The notes under the pieces: generated by a model | Told to the model about the DNA's origin: nothing | The model's database searches: none | What the model saw: only the letters and a program-made list of their open reading frames with translations | NCBI GenBank assembly: GCA_945877265.1 | Contig: CAMCRO010000002.1 | Span: 1 to 48,406, forward strand | Direction: 5' to 3' | DNA length: 48,406 nt | Source: Rickettsia typhi | GTDB lineage: Bacteria > Pseudomonadota > Alphaproteobacteria > Rickettsiales > Rickettsiaceae | Shown here: piece by piece, positions 44,804 through 48,406 of the stretch | Layout: every line of letters begins with the position of its first letter | Position numbering within the stretch: the first letter of the stretch is position 1 | Translations under genes and position numbers: made by a program

Positions 44804-45451
44804 ATGTATAAATACTTGATTATTACTATATCTTTTCTTTTAGCAATTGCTTCTATATGGTTTAGGCCGGAATTTTTAAAAAACATAGAAATTCAGAATC
44901 AAAGCTCTAATCCATCTACTAATGAAAGCCAAGACATCTCTGATCGGAATATTCAAGAAAATGAAAGTATTAAACCAGGAGATGAGCTAATTGAAATCAA
45001 TCATTTGTCTCAAATAGATCTGGCAGAATTTGCAAAGAGTGAGATAGCTTCTGGGGATATCAAGCGAGATCATATAGAATTAGAGAGCTATTTTGATTTA
45101 TTAAAAGAGTTAGATTTAGCCTGTGAAGCTGTTTATAGCGAAAATTATGTTAAAGCTCAGAATATTTTATTGGCTCTGTTAAATAATAAAGCGTATGTAC
45201 TTGATGCCTCTCGATTCAAAGAGATCATTAATATAATAGAGAAGCTGAATAATCTAAAGCCAGTAAATATATTTCCAGATACATTTGTGAACTCATCATT
45301 TTTAGCAAAAATAATTACTATTAAAAATATAAATTATAATGAAATTTCTAATTTAAAATCAGAATTAAATATGAAAATTCATAATTTAAAATCTTCTTAT
45401 TATTCTGTGGAATTATTAAAAAAATATATAGAAAATGAGCAAACAAAATAA
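44804..45451 (+). CDS. Membrane-anchored hypothetical protein before hemY-like gene
   Basis: 215 residues. An N-terminal signal anchor (YLIITISFLLAIASIWF, about 4-20) is followed by a polar linker rich in Asn, Ser, Glu and Gln (about 30-65) and a helical C-terminal region (YFDLLKELDLACEAVYSEN, YVKAQNILLALLNNKAYV). I do not recognise a family. Many alphaproteobacteria have mitofilin/Mic60 directly before hemY, and this protein has a similar outline (anchor, linker, helical end) at much shorter length, so it may be a reduced relative; sequence alone does not show it. It overlaps the next gene by 17 bp. Confidence 0.75.
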   Translation: MYKYLIITISFLLAIASIWFRPEFLKNIEIQNQSSNPSTNESQDISDRNIQENESIKPGDELIEINHLSQIDLAEFAKSEIASGDIKRDHIELESYFDLLKELDLACEAVYSENYVKAQNILLALLNNKAYVLDASRFKEIINIIEKLNNLKPVNIFPDTFVNSSFLAKIITIKNINYNEISNLKSELNMKIHNLKSSYYSVELLKKYIENEQTK

Positions 45452-46511
45452 CCACTTAAGTTTTATTACTACTAAAATAATAGCGATTATTTTAGTGTCT
45501 ATAGCTTTGATTTTTGTATATATAGAGCTCGCTAAATTTAATGTAGCAATTCAAATTAGATTTTCTGAATATGAAATAGATACATATCTAGGCTCTATAG
45601 TATTTGCTATATTAGCAGTGATATTTTGTATTTTTTACTTCATCTCTGCTATTTCTTACATAATAAATGGTTTTGAATATTATAAAGACAGATATTATTC
45701 TGCTAAGAAAAATTCTGCTATTTCTGAAATAATCGAATCTGCAATTTTACTCGCTATTGGCAGTAAAAAAGAGGCATTAGATAAAATAGATGACGTCGAG
45801 ACAAAATATTTGCCTGAAGATAAGAAAGATTATTTAGAATTAATGAAGGCACTATCCTCTTCGGAAGTGATTCCTGTAGCTTTATATGGATATTTACAAA
45901 AATTTCCTTTTATCAAAAATAAAGTTTTTAAAAAATTAGCCAATGTAGAGTATAAAATCGCAAATTATGATAAAGCATTGGAGTATGCGCGCCAATGCTA
46001 TGCTTCTGGAGAATCAGATGAAGAAATTTCTCTTATAATGGCAAAAATATATTTTGCAAAAGAAGACTTCAAATCTATGGATGGTGTTGCTTCTTCTATG
46101 CTACATAATCAACTAAGTCACCAAACTTTGAATATTTTATCTGATTTATATTTAAATGCTTCAAAGACATATCTTAAAAATATGCAAAATACAGAATCAG
46201 AAAATTTTGCTATTAAAGCTTTAGAGCTTAATCCTAAAAATATAGAAGCCGCTGAATTGTTTGCAGAAATTGCGGGAGCGCAAAAAGAATTTAGCCTTGC
46301 CAGAGAGGTTCTTCTTAATGCTTTTGAAAAATACCCAAGTTTTCAAATATTTCTTGTATTAAAGAAATATTCTGACATACCAAATTTTGAACTATATAAT
46401 TTATTAGCTCAAAAATGTGATTATAGTACTAATATAGATCTTTTCCTCGCTATAGCAACAATTCTAGATTTAGAGGAAGCTAAACAGAATATATTATCTG
46501 AAATAACATAA
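45435..46511 (+). CDS. HemY-like TPR membrane protein
   Basis: 358 residues. Two N-terminal membrane helices (about 10-30 and 50-75) with the HemY outline, followed by GFEYYKDRYYSAKKN (HemY usually has a similar aromatic/basic stretch) and TPR-like helical repeats to the end (YDKALEYARQCYASGE, ENFAIKALELNPKNIEAAEL). HemY is encoded with heme genes but its role is unclear; it is not the protoporphyrinogen oxidase of Bacillus. It overlaps its neighbours by 17 bp upstream and 1 bp downstream, so the four genes lptA to zapE are likely one transcript. Confidence 0.8.
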   Translation: MSKQNNHLSFITTKIIAIILVSIALIFVYIELAKFNVAIQIRFSEYEIDTYLGSIVFAILAVIFCIFYFISAISYIINGFEYYKDRYYSAKKNSAISEIIESAILLAIGSKKEALDKIDDVETKYLPEDKKDYLELMKALSSSEVIPVALYGYLQKFPFIKNKVFKKLANVEYKIANYDKALEYARQCYASGESDEEISLIMAKIYFAKEDFKSMDGVASSMLHNQLSHQTLNILSDLYLNASKTYLKNMQNTESENFAIKALELNPKNIEAAELFAEIAGAQKEFSLAREVLLNAFEKYPSFQIFLVLKKYSDIPNFELYNLLAQKCDYSTNIDLFLAIATILDLEEAKQNILSEIT

Positions 46512-47578
46512 TGAAAATTTTAGATTATATAAAAGCTAATAACATCGGTCTAGATAAAGCTCAGTTAGATTTAGTTAATCAGCTTGAAGAAATAAAATCT
46601 ACTATAGAAAAACCACGTATAATTAATTTTTTAAATCATAAAAAATATAGTGGTATATATCTTTATGGTGATGTGGGGCGAGGCAAAACATTCATAGCTA
46701 AAGCATTTTATGAATGTATAAGAAATACAAAAAAATGCTTTTATCAATATCCTAATTTTATTAAATTTCTTCACGAGCAATCCCACACTCTTTTTTTGGA
46801 GAATATCACAGACCCTATCCCGTTTATTGCTAAAAATTTGGCTAAAGAGCATAAAATAATTGTAATAGATGAGTTAGAGATTAGGGATATTACAGATGCT
46901 ATGTTGATTCAGAATTTAAGTTTAGCATTAAGTAAATTAAAGGTGTTTTTAGTCTTTACGACCAATTTTAAGCATACTGATTTATATAGAGATGGAATTC
47001 AAAGAGACTCTTTTTTAAAATTTATTTCTTTTGTAAATAGCAGTTTTTTTATTGCTCATCTTGAAGCCGAAAAAGATTATAGATTTAGTAAACTTTCTTC
47101 AGAACAAGACATAATAATTTATCCAGATTCAGAACCGAATAATAAGAAATTTGGAGATATTAAAAACGCTCTGCTTAGGAACCACATATTAAAACCAGAT
47201 CATATTTCATTATTTGGAAGAGAGTTGATTTTTGAAAAATGCTATAATGGAGAAATTATTTTTACATCATCCAAAGAGTTATTTCATAAAGCTTTAGCTT
47301 ATAATGATTATTTGGAAATATGTAAAAAATATAAAGTAGTTATTCTTGATGAAATAGATTACTTAGGTGATTCTTCTGATTTAGCAATTAGATTTGTGAA
47401 TTTTATAGATAGTGCTTATGCAAATAGAGTTATGCTTATTGCTTTCTTTAAATGCGTGCCGCGAGAATTGCTTGCTCCAAATAATAAATATAGTAAAGAA
47501 TTTACAAGAGCATTATCTAGACTAAATGAAATGAATAGCACAGAATATATAAATAGCTCTAAATATTACAAAGAATAA
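46511..47578 (+). CDS. zapE: ZapE/AFG1-family ATPase
   Basis: 355 residues. Walker A YLYGDVGRGKTFIAKAFYE near residue 50, Walker B IIVIDELEIRDITDAMLI near 115, sensor TTNFKHTDLYRDG near 155, and the C-terminal VVILDEIDYLGD with RFVNFIDSAYANRV, the family's second signature. AFG1-type ATPases assist division (ZapE) and protein turnover at the inner membrane. It starts in a TAATG junction with the hemY-like gene and ends 3 bp before tmk. Confidence 0.92.
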   Translation: MKILDYIKANNIGLDKAQLDLVNQLEEIKSTIEKPRIINFLNHKKYSGIYLYGDVGRGKTFIAKAFYECIRNTKKCFYQYPNFIKFLHEQSHTLFLENITDPIPFIAKNLAKEHKIIVIDELEIRDITDAMLIQNLSLALSKLKVFLVFTTNFKHTDLYRDGIQRDSFLKFISFVNSSFFIAHLEAEKDYRFSKLSSEQDIIIYPDSEPNNKKFGDIKNALLRNHILKPDHISLFGRELIFEKCYNGEIIFTSSKELFHKALAYNDYLEICKKYKVVILDEIDYLGDSSDLAIRFVNFIDSAYANRVMLIAFFKCVPRELLAPNNKYSKEFTRALSRLNEMNSTEYINSSKYYKE

Positions 47579-47581
47579 TAT

Positions 47582-48190
47582 ATGAACAAATTCATAACTT
47601 TTGAAGGCGGAGAGGGGAGCGGAAAAACCACTCAAAGTAAAAAATTATATCAATATCTGATAGATAATAATTTTTCAGCTATTTGGACGCGCGAAATAGG
47701 CGGTACGGAATTAGGAGAGAAAATCAGAGATTTAATAATTAATAATAAAATGCTAACAAAAACTGAATTATTGTTAGTTATAGCAGCTAGAAATGAACAT
47801 ATTGAAAATGTAATAAAGCCAGCATTGGCGGAAGGGAAATACGTTATTTGCGATAGATTTATAGATTCGACGGCAGCATATCAAGCTGAAGATATAGCTG
47901 AAATGAAAAATATATTTTATTTAAATCAAACAATAATAGGAGATTTTATGCCATCTCTTACTATATATATGAATTTAGATCCTGAAATTGCTTTGAAACG
48001 GGCTATTGCACGGGGAGACACAAATAAATACGAAGATAAACCTATGGAATTCCATAAAAGAATAGCGGCTCATTATAAATTTTTATCGAGTCAGTTTAGC
48101 TTTAGGATTCAGGAAATTGATGGTAGCCTTAATGAAAAAGTAATATCTGAGCTAATTATCAATAAATTTCATGAAAGGTTTATAAAATAA
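47582..48190 (+). CDS. tmk: Thymidylate kinase
   Basis: 202 residues. The P-loop is FEGGEGSGKTTQSK at residues 6-19, followed by TREIGGTELGEKIRDL (the TREPGGT motif with Ile for Pro), YVICDRFIDSTAAYQ and the LID region RAIARGDTNKYEDK. It phosphorylates dTMP to dTDP and so also supplies the dTTP used by RfbA. It is the last gene of the long plus-strand run and is closed by a strong intrinsic terminator. Confidence 0.97.
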   Translation: MNKFITFEGGEGSGKTTQSKKLYQYLIDNNFSAIWTREIGGTELGEKIRDLIINNKMLTKTELLLVIAARNEHIENVIKPALAEGKYVICDRFIDSTAAYQAEDIAEMKNIFYLNQTIIGDFMPSLTIYMNLDPEIALKRAIARGDTNKYEDKPMEFHKRIAAHYKFLSSQFSFRIQEIDGSLNEKVISELIINKFHERFIK

Positions 48191-48196
48191 CTACAA

Positions 48197-48235
48197 ACAA
48201 GCTATCTTATATTTTAATTAGATAGCTTGTTTTTT
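48197..48235 (+). terminator. Rho-independent terminator after tmk
   Basis: ACAAGCTATCT (48197-48207) pairs perfectly with AGATAGCTTGT (48220-48230) around a 12-base AT loop, followed at once by a run of T (48230-48235). It is the only classic intrinsic terminator I see in the window and closes the long tmk transcript. Confidence 0.85.
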
Positions 48236-48256
48236 CTATCTAATATGCGTACTTTT

Positions 48257-48293
48257 ATACTATAGTGAATTAAGTTGAGTTAGCGTATAGTAT
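48257..48293. repeat. Inverted repeat near the IS630-type element
   Basis: ATACTATA (48257-48264) and TATAGTAT (48286-48293) are exact inverted repeats with a 21-base centre, about 20 bases before the transposase ATG. TATAGT occurs once more inside the gene. They may belong to the left end of the insertion sequence, whose boundary I cannot fix without the right end. Confidence 0.35.
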
Positions 48294-48314
48294 GAGATAG
48301 ATTTAGAAGAAAGA

Positions 48315-48406
48315 ATGCAAGCATATAGTATAGATCTACGTAAGAAGGTAATAGAATTTATTGAGCAAGGTAAGACGCAAAAATTAGCGACTCAAATATT
48401 CAACTT
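48315..48406 (+). CDS. IS630-family transposase (partial, N-terminus only)
   Basis: The ATG at 48315 opens a frame running to the right edge (30 codons). It reads MQAYSIDLRKKVIEFIEQGK, then a helix-turn-helix-like start, matching the N-terminus of IS630/Tc1-mariner transposases that bind the terminal repeats. A weak purine-rich site AGAAGAAAG precedes it. The catalytic DDE part lies outside the window, so whether the element is intact is unknown. Confidence 0.8.
   Translation, partial: MQAYSIDLRKKVIEFIEQGKTQKLATQIFN

Overview
The window looks like a chromosome segment from an AT-rich (by eye about one third G+C), gene-dense, obligately host-associated alphaproteobacterium of the order Rickettsiales. 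The markers are an NTT-type ATP/ADP translocase, a class I lysyl-tRNA synthetase, an isoleucyl-tRNA synthetase of the eukaryote-like KxSKR type, pyruvate phosphate dikinase, a transporter close to the Rickettsia S-adenosylmethionine importer, a Sca/OmpB-like autotransporter and the short hairpin repeats that litter these genomes. An orphan fliQ and a full-length PutA point away from Rickettsia itself, towards a Midichloriaceae-like or other flagellum-bearing lineage. That placement is inference.

Layout. 1-3028 (-): the 5' two thirds or so of a large autotransporter, cut by the left edge just as its beta-domain begins. 3029-3967: non-coding, with one isolated hairpin repeat and a tandem array of about five ~100-bp units. 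3968-7268 (-): dnaJ, dnaK and tRNA-Ala(TGC), with a candidate heat-shock promoter before dnaK and a clear housekeeping promoter before the tRNA. 7422-13484 (-): addA, an unknown 250-residue protein, sixA-like and lysK. 13541-14576 (+): dsbB and coq7. 14578-23738 (-): ppdK, polyprenyl synthase, a DUF2125-like membrane-anchored protein, tlc, a 72-residue unknown, hemD and der. 23844-34811 (+): coq9-like, ileS, a SAM-importer-like gene, a ProP-like MFS gene, putA, rfbB and rfbA. 34814-38527 (-): fliQ, HU/IHF, sppA, smpB, dapA and ilvE. 38562-48190 (+): a long tightly packed run of response regulator, histidine kinase, uppS, cdsA, ftsB-like, RNase D, kdsD, lptC, lptA, an unknown anchored protein, hemY-like, zapE and tmk, closed by a strong intrinsic terminator. 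48315-48406: start of an IS630-type transposase cut by the right edge.

How the genes fit together. Several blocks concern the envelope: autotransporter, dTDP-sugar synthesis (rfbA/B), Kdo precursor and LPS export (kdsD, lptC, lptA), phospholipid and undecaprenyl carriers (cdsA, uppS), DsbB, SppA and a two-component system. Others concern living on host metabolites: nucleotide exchange (Tlc), SAM import, and proline or betaine import next to proline oxidation (ProP-like plus PutA). Quinone biosynthesis is spread over three loci (coq7, polyprenyl synthase, coq9). Genes are packed with 1-30 bp overlaps, and two convergent pairs meet with only 1-2 bp between stop codons.

The points most worth a second look are the fliQ embedded in a housekeeping operon, the tandem repeat array between dnaJ and the surface antigen, a perfect 8+8 palindrome over the predicted start of the SAM-importer transcript, two uncharacterised proteins (250 and 72 residues), and the degenerate-looking protein before hemY where other alphaproteobacteria keep mitofilin/Mic60. 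I did not find a convincing new multi-gene system such as defence, CRISPR or a toxin cluster.
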